A DNA stretch of 64,000 nucleotides from Gluconobacter roseus NBRC 3990 (lineage in GTDB: Bacteria > Pseudomonadota > Alphaproteobacteria > Acetobacterales > Acetobacteraceae). The translations under genes were made by a program, and so were the position numbers. Location: positions 1 through 64,000 of the forward strand of contig NZ_BJLY01000001.1 in the NCBI RefSeq assembly GCF_006538885.1. Direction: 5' to 3'. The notes under the pieces are model-generated. The model had not been told where the DNA came from, made no database searches, and worked only from the letters and a program-made list of their open reading frames with translations. This document shows, in pieces, positions 9,645 to 19,100 of the stretch. How positions within the stretch are numbered: the first letter of the stretch is position 1; each line of letters begins with the position of its first letter.

Positions 9645-10621
9645 TCGGCCGATGTTTTTACGGCGATTGCCGCGGCAGAGGCCCGATTTTCCACGCCAAG
9701 TTTTGCAAAAATCTGCTCCAGATGTTTGTTGACCGTTCTGGAGCTGATGCCGAGCACTTCGCTGATATCCCGGTTCGATTTGCCGCGACTGATCCAGAAG
9801 AGGACCTGTGCTTCGCGCGTTGTGAGGTTATGGCGTGCGCCGAGGCGTCGTTCTTCCTCTCCAGGGCGGCGTAGCAGAAGGGTAATACCCATTGTGCCGT
9901 CCGGCATGGGGCCGGTTGTGATACATTCGAGGCTTCCGCCCTCGATGGTGCTTCCCATGGCGGCATTCAGCTCAACAGTCCTGTGTTTTGGCAAAGGACT
10001 GCATTTTACGAGTTCCATGAAAACCTCCCCAAGGGCAGGCGGAAGGAGCGTATTGGGCTGCCATGATACAAAAACCCCGGACAGCAGGGAAGAGGCGGCC
10101 GGTGTGTACCACGAGAGGCAGCCATCAGAAGAAACGCCAATCATCGGCCTGTGACAGGCATCGAGCGCCAGACGCAGGGTGCGTGCTTCGATGGCGACGT
10201 GCAGATGCGTCTTGATGCGTGCGACCATTTCCTCCAGCGGTCGGGACTTGGAAATGTAATCGATCCCTCCGACCTCCAGCCCCCGCAGAACATTCTGGGT
10301 TTCCATATGTTCGGTGCGAAAAATGAATGGAATATGACTGAGGGCAGGGTCGTGCCTGATCCGGGTCGCGACTTCGAAGCCGCCCAGTCCGGCCAGTGCG
10401 ACTTCCATCACGACCAGATCAGGAGACACGGTCTTGAGGGTGTTGAGCATGGCATTGCCATCAGGTTCGGTCATGGCCGTCATTCCAGCGTGTTCCAGTG
10501 CATCGGAAAACAGACGGAGTGACGGGGAGGGGGCATCGGCGACAAGAATACAGGGAAAGCCGGGGGGAGCCGCTCCTTCTGCCTGACCTTTCGCAGGCCT
10601 GTCGGTTGAACCCTGATACAT
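9641..10621 (-). CDS. LuxR-type regulator with degenerate receiver domain
   Basis: A 326-residue transcription factor: N-terminal CheY-like receiver (about 24-140), an uncharacterised or PAS-like middle part (about 145-255), and a C-terminal LuxR-type helix-turn-helix with TTREAQVLFWISRGKSNRDI and VNKHLEQIFAKLGVENRA. The phosphoacceptor position, Asp in VxMD-V of active receivers, is Glu73 (VVMEVALAGLGG). The acidic pocket keeps only Asp29. The conserved Thr103 and Lys125 remain. This suggests phosphorylation-independent action (inference). The start at 10621 has GGGAGA 6 nt upstream; the ORF extends to 10645 without a site. No sensor kinase lies nearby. It follows allophanate hydrolase by about 130 bp and overlaps the sulfotransferase gene. 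Confidence 0.88.
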   Translation of the reverse strand: MYQGSTDRPAKGQAEGAAPPGFPCILVADAPSPSLRLFSDALEHAGMTAMTEPDGNAMLNTLKTVSPDLVVMEVALAGLGGFEVATRIRHDPALSHIPFIFRTEHMETQNVLRGLEVGGIDYISKSRPLEEMVARIKTHLHVAIEARTLRLALDACHRPMIGVSSDGCLSWYTPAASSLLSGVFVSWQPNTLLPPALGEVFMELVKCSPLPKHRTVELNAAMGSTIEGGSLECITTGPMPDGTMGITLLLRRPGEEERRLGARHNLTTREAQVLFWISRGKSNRDISEVLGISSRTVNKHLEQIFAKLGVENRASAAAIAVKTSAE

Positions 10622-10753
10622 TACAATCTCCCTGCTCGAGCGCACACGGATTATAAATCCGCGAGTCTGTTGCGGAACCGATACGGAAAAGAATCTGTCC
10701 TGTTAGGGGAAAAACAGATCCGGGAACTGGATGAAACGTGAGAGGCCTGATTT

Positions 10754-12580
10754 TCAGGCCGGTGTTTTGTGCTCATCTCCGGAAGAAAGCCATGCGCGCC
10801 ATCCGCCGGTAGAGGTAATGTTTTTGGCAGAGGACAGGGCAGCGCCTTCACATATAAAGCCGGTTTCAAAACTTCCATCGCTGAGCTCAACCTTGCCCAG
10901 CCCCAGGGGGGCAGGAATTTGCGTCAGGAAAGATCCAAGTTCGGCGGAAGGCAGCTCCCAGATCTCGACTTCAATGGCACTCCCGCCATCGTCGCATCGC
11001 TCAAGTCCGGGACGCATGGGCGGCCCTCCGGGCAGAACATAAAAGCGGTAGCACGGTGCTGTCGTGGTGACTTTGATGAGCCGGCCACCGCGGTCCTGCA
11101 ATTGCCAGTTGAGCGGCAGGCCGTCGAGATGTGCGCCGCAGACCACGACGCGCGCTTTGTCGTTTTCAGCAATACGCCCCTTCACAGGGGACTCCAGTGT
11201 CTGTTCTCCTACGAGAGGCAGACCTGACATCCGCTGGAACGCATCCGCAAGGCTCAGCAGATACTGGTCCGTAAATGCGCGTCCGAAGAGGCTTATCCCC
11301 CATGGCAGGCCATTGGACATGAAGGCTGATGGGACGGCAACAGCAGCGTAGTCCAGAAGGTTCATGAAATTCGTATAGACGCCGAGAAGAGAATTCGCCG
11401 CGACCGGCTGTTCATGCAGTTCAGCCAGTGTGACGGGCCGGGGCATCGTAGGGGTCAGCACGCAATCCAGCCCGCTCATGATGGCGTCACACCTGGCCTT
11501 GAGATGCTGAAGCCTGTACGTCGCGGCGTAAACCTCTACGGCGCTGTAACCGGGGGCTGGCTCAAGAACGTCACGGATGACGGGCAGGATGGCTTTGGGA
11601 TCGCGTTCCAGCAGGTCGCGGACGACGAAATACCGTTCCGCAACCCAGGGGCCCTCGTAAAGAAGTCTGGCCGCTTCCAGAAAGGGGGAGAGGTCCATGG
11701 GCACCGGAATGCCACCCATCGCCTTCAGACGAGCAACAGCCTGAGCGAAAAGAGCGTCTCCTTCGGGACATCCCGCAAAGTCGAGGCTTTGCGGAACGCC
11801 GAACCGAAAGCCCGGTCGTACCGCCCCGAATGCCGTGGCCCCATTCCATTGGGGATTTTTTCGACTGTAGTCATCCGCAGGATCGTACTGGGCGATCAGG
11901 GAAAACAATGCGCTGGCCTGACTTGCAGATGCGGTCAGAAGTGTCGTGCAGTCCAGTGTTCTGCAGGCGGGAACAACACCATGCGTTGAGATAAGCCCAC
12001 GGGTGGCTTTGAGCCCGACGAGGTTGTTGTAAGCGGCGGGGATACGGCCGCTTCCTGCGGTGTCGGTTCCAAGGGCGAAGCTTGCGATCCCGAGCGCGAC
12101 AGCCAGTGCCGAGCCCGAACTGGAGCCCCCGGACGGAAAATCGGGCAGCACACTGTTGCGGCAGGCGCCATAAGGGGACCGGGTGCCGTTCAGGCCCGTT
12201 GCGAACTGATCGAGATTGGCCTTGGCGATTGGAATGGCGCCGAGCTCGATGAGGCGCCGAACCACTGTTGCGGTTTCATCGGGAACGTAGGCAAAAGCCG
12301 GGCAGGCCGCAGTCGTCGGAATGCCGGCGAGATCAATATTGTCCTTGATAACGAATGGGAGGCCATAGAGCGGGAGGCTTCTGTTTTCCTTCGCTTCCAG
12401 ATGGTGCAGAAAAGGCTCGGTTTCGGATTCATCGAGGATATGGATGAATGCGCGATAATGCTCATTGATCGCCAGCGCTTTCATGCGTAGTGCAGCGATC
12501 AGCTCCCGGGGCGTGAGCGTGTTGTCGCGATACAAGGCCAGCAGCGTCTGCGGGGCGAGGTCAGGCAGAATGGTCAACAT
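10754..12580 (-). CDS. atzF: Allophanate hydrolase
   Basis: A 608-residue enzyme that splits allophanate to two ammonia and two CO2, the last step of urea or guanidine carboxylation pathways. The amidase-signature catalytic residues are visible: Lys79 in PFVIKDN, the cis-Ser in SGGSSSGSA (about 150-158) and nucleophile Ser177 in GTDTAGSGR. A C-terminal allophanate-hydrolase domain (about 470-608) holds the second decarboxylating site in the family. The start at 12580 is supported by GAAGGA upstream; the longer ORF to 12646 would overlap the previous gene and lacks a site. It is the fourth gene after the minus-strand guanidine-I riboswitch (permease, two DUF1989 genes, then this), only 26 bp from its upstream neighbour, so it is almost certainly co-transcribed. 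Confidence 0.95.
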   Translation of the reverse strand: MLTILPDLAPQTLLALYRDNTLTPRELIAALRMKALAINEHYRAFIHILDESETEPFLHHLEAKENRSLPLYGLPFVIKDNIDLAGIPTTAACPAFAYVPDETATVVRRLIELGAIPIAKANLDQFATGLNGTRSPYGACRNSVLPDFPSGGSSSGSALAVALGIASFALGTDTAGSGRIPAAYNNLVGLKATRGLISTHGVVPACRTLDCTTLLTASASQASALFSLIAQYDPADDYSRKNPQWNGATAFGAVRPGFRFGVPQSLDFAGCPEGDALFAQAVARLKAMGGIPVPMDLSPFLEAARLLYEGPWVAERYFVVRDLLERDPKAILPVIRDVLEPAPGYSAVEVYAATYRLQHLKARCDAIMSGLDCVLTPTMPRPVTLAELHEQPVAANSLLGVYTNFMNLLDYAAVAVPSAFMSNGLPWGISLFGRAFTDQYLLSLADAFQRMSGLPLVGEQTLESPVKGRIAENDKARVVVCGAHLDGLPLNWQLQDRGGRLIKVTTTAPCYRFYVLPGGPPMRPGLERCDDGGSAIEVEIWELPSAELGSFLTQIPAPLGLGKVELSDGSFETGFICEGAALSSAKNITSTGGWRAWLSSGDEHKTPA

Positions 12581-12606
12581 CGTCCAGTCCTTCGTCTTTT
12601 TGTAAA

Positions 12607-13242
12607 TCAGTCCCAGATGAGTACTTCTGCCGGGGTCGGATTCCACGCGTTGCAGGGGTTATTGAGCTGGGGGCAATTTGAGATCACGACGATCAGATCG
12701 ACTTCGGCCTTTAGCTCCACATATTTCCTGGGAGCGGAGACGCCATCCGCGAAGACCAGCGTACCGTCCGGCGTGACGGGAACATTCATGAAGAAATTGA
12801 TGTTTGGTGCCAGATCGCGCTTGGTCAGGCGTCCATCCTGAAGGCAGCCGCAAAGAAAATTGTTACGGCAACTATGCATGTAAAAACGGTCGGTTGCATA
12901 ACGGACCGTATTGCTCTCCTGCGAGCAGGCTCCGCCAAGCGTGTCGTGCTGTCCGCATGTGTCGGCGGTGATCGTCGCCAGAGGCCCGCCGAGATTGGAG
13001 TACAGAACTGTCCCGGTGGTCAGAAACAGTGCCTTCTGCTTGCGGATGGTGCGCTGCACGTCATAGCGCTCGCGGGTGTTGTTGGCATTGTAGAAGAGCG
13101 TATCGACCGCCTGATTGCCTTCGAGATCGAGCAGACGGAGAGTCTGGCCTTTCTTTACGTCAAAGACATAGGGTTCACCTGCTCCGATGACATGGCGGGA
13201 AATGGCGTCGGCGGGATCGAACGTGCTGGAAATGATGGACAT
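12607..13242 (-). CDS. DUF1989 protein UAAP2, carboxyguanidine deiminase subunit
   Basis: A 211-residue DUF1989 protein of the urea-amidolyase-associated protein 2 type. It contains conserved ITADTCGQHDTLGGACSQES and late Cys/Asn-rich NCPQLNNPCNAWNPTP, the metal- and substrate-site region in the family. In characterised guanidine-utilising bacteria two DUF1989 paralogues form a heteromeric carboxyguanidine deiminase (CgdAB) that turns carboxyguanidine into allophanate plus ammonia. The location between the partner paralogue (13 bp upstream) and allophanate hydrolase (26 bp downstream), behind a guanidine-I riboswitch, supports that role. AAGGAA lies 9 nt before the ATG. The older name, urea-carboxylase-associated protein, should be read in that light. 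Confidence 0.9.
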   Translation of the reverse strand: MSIISSTFDPADAISRHVIGAGEPYVFDVKKGQTLRLLDLEGNQAVDTLFYNANNTRERYDVQRTIRKQKALFLTTGTVLYSNLGGPLATITADTCGQHDTLGGACSQESNTVRYATDRFYMHSCRNNFLCGCLQDGRLTKRDLAPNINFFMNVPVTPDGTLVFADGVSAPRKYVELKAEVDLIVVISNCPQLNNPCNAWNPTPAEVLIWD

Positions 13243-13255
13243 CTCTCAGAATTCC

Positions 13256-13993
13256 TTACAGGCAGAAGAGTTCTGTGTTGTAGAAGGCACGCCCGTTCTC
13301 GGCGCATGACTGGCGGCACGCGGCAGTAATCCCGGCATCACGGACGTCTTCCACGGCAAATTCAATCGGTTTGGGCGCGTAGTGAGAGGACGGATCCATC
13401 GGGTGTTGAAGTGCCGTCATGACGATGAGTGTGTCCATCGGCGCATAAAGGTCGACATAGCTCCCGGCCCTGGAATTGTCTGGGACGTAGTTCAGATATC
13501 CGCCATCGGCGACCGCGACTTTGCTGAAGAAATTAACGATCATCTGGATGTCCTGCGCATCCAGATCCCATTTCCCCATCTCCACGAGCAGATTTTCGAA
13601 CCCGTTGCGGTGGAACCCGTTGCGCAAATCCCCAAAGCGGCCTGCGCCGTATTTCTCGCGTGTCTCCTCGGCATTCAGAACGCCGCCAAAACAGTCGTGC
13701 CAGCCGCAGGTATCCGCAGTGATGGCGAGCAGGACGCGCCCCATATCTGAGTACAGGCAGTGGCCTTCGGTCACGAATGCCGTGTGCTGCGCCTTGAGCG
13801 TGTCAGGAAGATTCAGTCGCTCAGTCAACTGTTTCGCATTCAAGGCCATGAGGGAGAGGTTTCCACCGCCCTCAATATCCGTCAGACGCAGCTTCTGTCC
13901 TGCACGCAGGATCAGGGAGCGATGGCTGCCGCCGGGAATGGTTTCCCGATACAGGGTGGGGTTAAGGGTCGGAAATTCAGCCGAATTATTCAT
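13256..13993 (-). CDS. DUF1989 protein UAAP1, carboxyguanidine deiminase subunit
   Basis: A 245-residue DUF1989 paralogue (urea-amidolyase-associated protein 1 type). It shares the ITADTCGWHDCFGGVLN motif with the next gene and adds NGFHRNGFENLLVEMGKW and a C-terminal Cys-bearing tail. It is expected to form the carboxyguanidine deiminase complex with the 211-residue paralogue. AAGGAG 7 nt before the ATG gives a confident start. It lies 51 bp after the permease gene and 13 bp before its partner. Which of the two corresponds to CgdA and which to CgdB I cannot settle without an alignment, so no symbol is given. Confidence 0.9.
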   Translation of the reverse strand: MNNSAEFPTLNPTLYRETIPGGSHRSLILRAGQKLRLTDIEGGGNLSLMALNAKQLTERLNLPDTLKAQHTAFVTEGHCLYSDMGRVLLAITADTCGWHDCFGGVLNAEETREKYGAGRFGDLRNGFHRNGFENLLVEMGKWDLDAQDIQMIVNFFSKVAVADGGYLNYVPDNSRAGSYVDLYAPMDTLIVMTALQHPMDPSSHYAPKPIEFAVEDVRDAGITAACRQSCAENGRAFYNTELFCL

Positions 13994-14044
13994 GGAGTGA
14001 CTCCTTAGTCGCTGACGAACGTCATGCCGTCGCCTGCTGATGGC

Positions 14045-15640
14045 CTAGAGTGCAGATTTGGTACTTTGGAATTTTTGAAGAATAAGCCCTGTCCCGAGGG
14101 CGATGATCAGAAATGCTGCGGGGAACGCCACCATGTAAGGCCGTGTTCCGCTCGGATCGAACACTTCCCTGCGGGGCCAGAGCGTATTCAGAAGAAAAAG
14201 CGCTCCGCACACCACCGCACACAGGTTGATTAGCGCGCGACGGATATACCCTTTTTGCTCGAAACCAAATGGAGAAGGCGCCTGAGACGTCATCCACTGC
14301 CAACGCCGGACCAGAAGCGGCACGGTCACCAGAAGATAGGCGAAATACGTTACCCCCACGGCCGATGACGTAATGGCACTGAAAAGGGATGAATCGCCGT
14401 AATTGATTCCGAGGAAAGCGGCGCTGAACACGCCTACGAACACTGTGGCGGCAACCGGCGTTCCTGTGCGGGACGAAACCTGTGCGAGATGCCCGGCTCC
14501 GGGGAGAACACCGTCTCGCGCCATTGAAAAGAGAACGCGGGAGGCTGAGGTCTGGATCGCGATGGTTGCTGAAAATACTGAAATGGCGACCGTGGCCAGC
14601 AGGATATGCCCAATGGTTCCGGATGTGATGGCATTGATGACGTAGGGTACGCCCACTGTCGCAAGTTCGCCTGAAGACAGCGATGGGGCTGCCATCAAGG
14701 TGCCCAGAATGACGAGCCCACCGGCGACGAACGACAGCAGAAGGCAGCGGATAATCGCGCGAGGCGCCGTCCGTGCCGGATCGCGCGTTTCTTCTGAAAG
14801 TTCGGCGGCGCTGTCGAAGCCATACATGACGTAGACGGCCATAAGCATCGAAGCCAGAAAGGCGCCCGAGGATGACATTCCTGGTGACATATGGGTCGTG
14901 TCAACGGTAACAGCCAGGCCGCGGCGGGTATTGAAGAAAAGTGCTACGATCAGCACGCATAATCCGGCGATTTCAGCATAAACTCCGGTCACCGTGACGA
15001 ATGCTGAAATACGCACGCCTGCGCATGAGATGATCGTGCTGGCCAGAATGGTCGCCGTACCCAGAATGACCGCGTTTTCAGCGCCCGTCAGCGTCGTCAC
15101 GTTCGGGTCTCCGCCAATGACCTGAAATCCATCCCACAGGCTGGGAAGAATAGATTGCATGGCAATGGCAATGGCGGACACGCTGATGATATAGCCGATC
15201 AGCGTCAGCCATCCGGCGAGCCATCCCACGTTCCGGACCGCCAGTCGTGACGACCACTGGTAAATGGCCCCTGCAACCGGGATATGCGCAGCGATTTCTG
15301 CAAAACAGAGCGCTACGCAAAACTGTCCGAGGAAAACGAGTGGCCATGTCCAGAAAAATGCGGGGCCACCAAAAGAATAGCCGAGCGGAAACATCTCAAA
15401 CACTGTCGTCAGAACCGAGACGAACGAAAAGCCGGCGGCAAAGGATGCAAAAGGCCCGAGATCCCGCCGCAGCTCCTGCTGATAACCGAGGAGTGCGAGA
15501 CGTTCGCTATCCGGTTTCGGGCGGAGCGACAGCGGAGGCGTTTCCCCGTAGACCGTGCCGTCGGGGCTCACGGTGTTACACACATCGTAAGCGGACAGGC
15601 GCTCTGGCCTCGCCGGGGGCTCGTCTTTGCGAGAAGACAT
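14045..15640 (-). CDS. APC-superfamily permease, probable guanidine-pathway importer
   Basis: Amino acid-polyamine-organocation family transporter, 531 residues from the ATG at 15640 (MSSRKDEPP). A GTG at 15694 would add 18 residues; neither start has a well-placed Shine-Dalgarno. There are about 12 hydrophobic segments, with the family signatures PVAGAIYQWSSRL in TM2-3 and GFDSAAELSEETRDPARTAP in the TM6-7 loop. It is the first gene after the minus-strand guanidine-I riboswitch and begins about 95 nt past it. It is therefore best read as an importer of guanidine or a guanidine-yielding compound; many characterised loci use an ABC importer here instead. The assignment to substrate is by context only. 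Confidence 0.85.
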   Translation of the reverse strand: MSSRKDEPPARPERLSAYDVCNTVSPDGTVYGETPPLSLRPKPDSERLALLGYQQELRRDLGPFASFAAGFSFVSVLTTVFEMFPLGYSFGGPAFFWTWPLVFLGQFCVALCFAEIAAHIPVAGAIYQWSSRLAVRNVGWLAGWLTLIGYIISVSAIAIAMQSILPSLWDGFQVIGGDPNVTTLTGAENAVILGTATILASTIISCAGVRISAFVTVTGVYAEIAGLCVLIVALFFNTRRGLAVTVDTTHMSPGMSSSGAFLASMLMAVYVMYGFDSAAELSEETRDPARTAPRAIIRCLLLSFVAGGLVILGTLMAAPSLSSGELATVGVPYVINAITSGTIGHILLATVAISVFSATIAIQTSASRVLFSMARDGVLPGAGHLAQVSSRTGTPVAATVFVGVFSAAFLGINYGDSSLFSAITSSAVGVTYFAYLLVTVPLLVRRWQWMTSQAPSPFGFEQKGYIRRALINLCAVVCGALFLLNTLWPRREVFDPSGTRPYMVAFPAAFLIIALGTGLILQKFQSTKSAL

Positions 15641-15734
15641 GTATGGTGTGTCATCGTCATTCTTCTCCGGCCTAATCAGACGGAGATGGCGCACACATCA
15701 CGACAGATATGCGACGCCATTTCCGGCATCTCAA

Positions 15735-15832
15735 TATCTCCCGGGCTTTTGTCCCGCCGTGTAACCTCGAAACCGAGGCCGCGCGCTCTCGGACCAGACA
15801 TTCAGAGAACTGAATCGGAACCCTAGCGGCTT
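15735..15832 (-). promoter_or_regulatory. guanidine-I (ykkC) riboswitch upstream of permease
   Basis: On the minus strand the leader carries the hallmark conserved blocks of the guanidine-I aptamer in order: CTAGGGTTCCG (15816-15826), CTGGTCCGAGAG (about 15787-15798), then ACACGGCGGGACAAAAGCCC and GGGAGA near 15738-15765. A variable hairpin sits between the first two blocks. The class senses guanidinium and turns on gene expression. It starts just downstream of a promoter at 15840-15868 and ends about 40-95 nt before the permease start, depending on which start is used. It is about 80% identical by eye in the core to the plus-strand copy. Confidence 0.93.
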
Positions 15833-15839
15833 TCCAATT

Positions 15840-15868
15840 TTTATATCGAACACGATACGGGTTTACAA
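15840..15868 (-). promoter_or_regulatory. sigma-70-type promoter abutting the riboswitch
   Basis: On the minus strand TTGTAA (15863-15868) and TATAAA (15840-15845) are separated by exactly 17 bp. Initiation about 7 nt further on would start the transcript at roughly 15832, directly at the 5' edge of the guanidine-I aptamer. No equally good -10 element is visible for the plus-strand copy; TTGACC at 15934-15939 is a possible -35 there. Confidence 0.65.
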
Positions 15869-15970
15869 CAATAAAGATTCCGTTCCCGGACTGATTTCAA
15901 TCTTTCCCAGCAATGTGATGCATGAAATTTTCCTTGACCCGTTTTTGTATCGGAAGGAGATTGAAATTAA

Positions 15971-16072
15971 TGGCGCGCTAGGGTTCCGCCCCAACTGATG
16001 TTGGGAGACTGGTCCGAGAGCACGCGACCTCGGCTTCGAGGTTACACGGCGGGATAAAAGCCCGGGAGATAA
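15971..16072 (+). promoter_or_regulatory. guanidine-I (ykkC) riboswitch upstream of carboxylase
   Basis: Conserved aptamer blocks in order: CTAGGGTTCCG (15978-15988), ACTGGTCCGAGAG (16008-16020), CACGC, a variable GACCTCGGCTTCGAGGT hairpin (about 16026-16042), then TACACGGCGGGATAAAAGCC and CGGGAGA (about 16043-16069). This matches the guanidine-I class. It lies about 55 nt before a short leader ORF and about 100 nt before the carboxylase ATG. Two copies facing away from each other in one 340-bp intergenic region put both arms of the locus under guanidine control. Confidence 0.94.
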
Positions 16073-16126
16073 TGCTGTGGTGGCCCGGAAGGCGGCCCGG
16101 CTTATGTGTAATCGGAGTGCAGGACC

Positions 16127-16183
16127 ATGATGAATACTTCTTCCACCATCTCTCTGCAGTCTGGATTTCCGCGCTATGTTTGA
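16127..16183 (+). CDS. 18-codon leader ORF overlapping the carboxylase start
   Basis: An ATG at 16127 (a second ATG follows directly) opens an 18-codon frame reading MMNTSSTISLQSGFPRYV and ending in TGA at 16181-16183. The carboxylase ATG at 16176-16178 lies inside this frame, 8 nt overlapped and in another register. GGAG at about 16114-16117 is well placed for the leader. The carboxylase ATG itself has no visible Shine-Dalgarno, so translation of the leader probably delivers ribosomes to it (translational coupling, inference). Confidence 0.5.
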   Translation: MMNTSSTISLQSGFPRYV

Positions 16184-19100
16184 TCGCGTCCTTATTGCCA
16201 ACCGCGGTGCAATTGCGTGCAGAATCATCAGAACATTAAGAAAAATGGGGATCAGTCCGGTCGCGGTTTATGCCGAGGCGGATGCAGCAAGTCTGCACGT
16301 TCGTGATGCGGATATCGCTGTGTCGCTCGGTGAAGGGGGGCCTTCCCAAACATATCTGAATGCGAAACGAATTATCGAGATCGCAAAGGAAACGGGAGCT
16401 CAGGCCATCCATCCAGGATACGGCTTCCTGTCAGAAAATGTTGGATTCGCCGAGGCATGTCACGCCGCAGGGATCAGTTTTATCGGCCCTGAGCCTGCCC
16501 AGCTTCGGGCGTTCGGACTGAAACACGAGGCCAGGGCGCTGGCTGCAGCCAAAGGTGTGCCGCTCCTCGAAGGATCGGTGCTGCTGCAGAATCTGCCGGA
16601 TGCGCAGGCTGCCGCGGGAAAAGTTGGCTATCCGATCATGCTCAAGAGCACGGCCGGGGGCGGCGGTATCGGCATGCGTGTCTGCAAGACCGAAGCGGAA
16701 CTCGTCGGAATATTCGATACAGTGCGTCAGCTGGGGGAAAATAACTTCAGCGATTCTGGCGTTTTTATCGAGAAATATATCGAACATGCACGCCATCTCG
16801 AAGTTCAGGTTTTCGGGGACGGTCGGGGAGAGGTAGTTTCCCTTGGTGTCAGGGATTGTTCAGTTCAGCGGCGTAACCAGAAGGTTATTGAGGAGACGCC
16901 CGCTCCGGGGCTGCCGGACGGAATGGGCGACGCTCTTTGCGAAGCGGCGGTCCGGCTCAGCAAGGCGGTCAACTACCGAAGTGCGGGTACGGTGGAGTTT
17001 GTTTATGACGCTGCGTCGAAAGATTTCTATTTTCTGGAGGTCAATACCCGTCTTCAGGTCGAGCACGGCGTTACGGAGGAAGTCTGGGGTGTTGATCTCG
17101 TCCGCTGGATGATTGAACTGGCGGCCGGAACCCTTGCTCCTCTTCATTCGCTTGTCGCAGCGCTCACGCCTTCTGGCCATGCGATCGAGGCGCGGATTTA
17201 CGCTGAAGATCCGGGAAAGAATTTTCAGCCATCCCCCGGTCTTCTGACTGAAGTCAGTTTCCCAGTTACGGACGATAATGGTCTGCGGGTCGATACCTGG
17301 CTTGAAGCGGGCGCCGAGATTTCACCGTTTTTTGATCCCATGATTGCCAAAGTCATCGCCCATGCGCCAACCCGCGAGCAGGCGATTGCAAGGCTTGATA
17401 CCGTGCTGACAGACATGCGCTTGTATGGTGTCGAGACAAACCAGAATTATTTGCGGCAAATCCTGTTCGACGCTCCCTTTGCCTCCGGCGCCCCCTGGAC
17501 CCGCTGTCTCGAACAGCTTGTCTATCGCGCTTCGACGATTGATGTTCTCTCAGGCGGAACCCAGACAACGATCCAGGATTTTCCCGGAAGGTTGGGATAC
17601 TGGGCCGTCGGCGTTCCTCCCTCGGGCCCGATGGATAGTCGTGCTTTTCGCCTTGGCAATGCGTTGCTTGGCAATCCTCCGGATGTGGCCGGTCTTGAAA
17701 TTATCATGACTGGCCCGACCCTGAGGTTCAACACTGATACTTTTGCCGTGGTGACAGGCGCGGATATCCCGATCAATCTCGACGGTGCTTCCCGCGAGAT
17801 GGACGCGGTCTTCCGCATCCGTTCGGGTGAGACGCTCCAACTGGGGACAACGCGAAACGGTGCACGGTCGATGCTGTGTCTGAGTGGCGGAATTGATGTG
17901 CCGCTGTATCTCGGGAGCCGTTCCACATTTACGCTTGGAAAATTCGGCGGTCACGCAGGTCGTCCCCTGCTGGCAGGAGATGTGCTCCACATCGAAGCCT
18001 GCAATGAAGCGCCGGAAGGACGGGTCCTTGCGCCTGAGCTGAGGATGAAGCTGGGTGACATACGCACGATTCGTGTCATCTATGGACCGCACGGGGCGCC
18101 GGAATATTTCACTCCAGCCTATATCGACCGTTTCTTCGAAGCCGAGTGGGAGGTTCATTTCAATTCGAACCGCACAGGTATCCGCCTGATTGGCCCAAGG
18201 CCGGAATGGGTCCGTGACAGCGGAGGTGAGGCGGGGCTTCATCCGTCCAATATCCATGACAACCCGTATGCGGTTGGCGCAGTCGATTTTACAGGTGACA
18301 TGCCTGTCATTCTTGGCCCTGACGGTCCAAGTCTTGGCGGGTTTGTCTGTCCAGCAACAGTGATCGAAGCAGATCTGTGGCAGTTGGGTCAGCTCAGGGC
18401 GGGTGACCGGATCAGATTTATTCCCGTTACGGTGAAAACGGCACGTGACATCGCTCGTGCACAGAACGCAGAAATAACGTCGCTGTCGTCTGTGTCCGTG
18501 AACTGGTCCTGCTGCGGTGCTCTGCAGTCTCCGATTGTCCTTGATATAGGGGAGGGGAGTGAGCGCCTGGTCGGCCGTCTGGCTGGCGATACATATCTTC
18601 TTCTGGAAATTGGCGAAGCCAAGCTCGATATTGCTCTGCGATTCCGCGTTCATGCTCTTATGGAAGCTATAGAGCGAGCGCGGCCGGCGGGGATCATTGA
18701 TCTCACGCCAGGCATACGATCGCTTCAGATACACTTTGCGCCAGATTCTCTACCTCTTTCAGAGGTTCTGGCCTATCTCTCAAGCCTCTGGCGCGAGGTG
18801 ACGGCACAGAGAGACATCCGTGTGCCTTCCCGAACCGTGTATCTTCCCCTGTCTTGGGACGATCCTGCGTGTAGGCTGGCGATCGAAAAATATATGACTA
18901 CGGTTCGGCCGGATGCTCCGTGGTGCCCCAGTAACATTGAGTTTATCCGTCGGATCAACGGACAGCACTCCATCCAAGACGTGCGGAATATCGTGTTTGA
19001 TGCGCGCTATCTCGTTATGGGGCTTGGGGACGTCTATTTGGGCGCTCCGGTCGCGACACCACTGGATCCCAGGCAACGGCTGGTAACGACAAAGTACAAT

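Noticed and set aside
17550-18734. 394-codon open frame on the minus strand
   Set aside because: It lies wholly inside the carboxylase gene in antisense, has no family resemblance, and its His/Arg/Gln-rich composition is that of a shadow frame.
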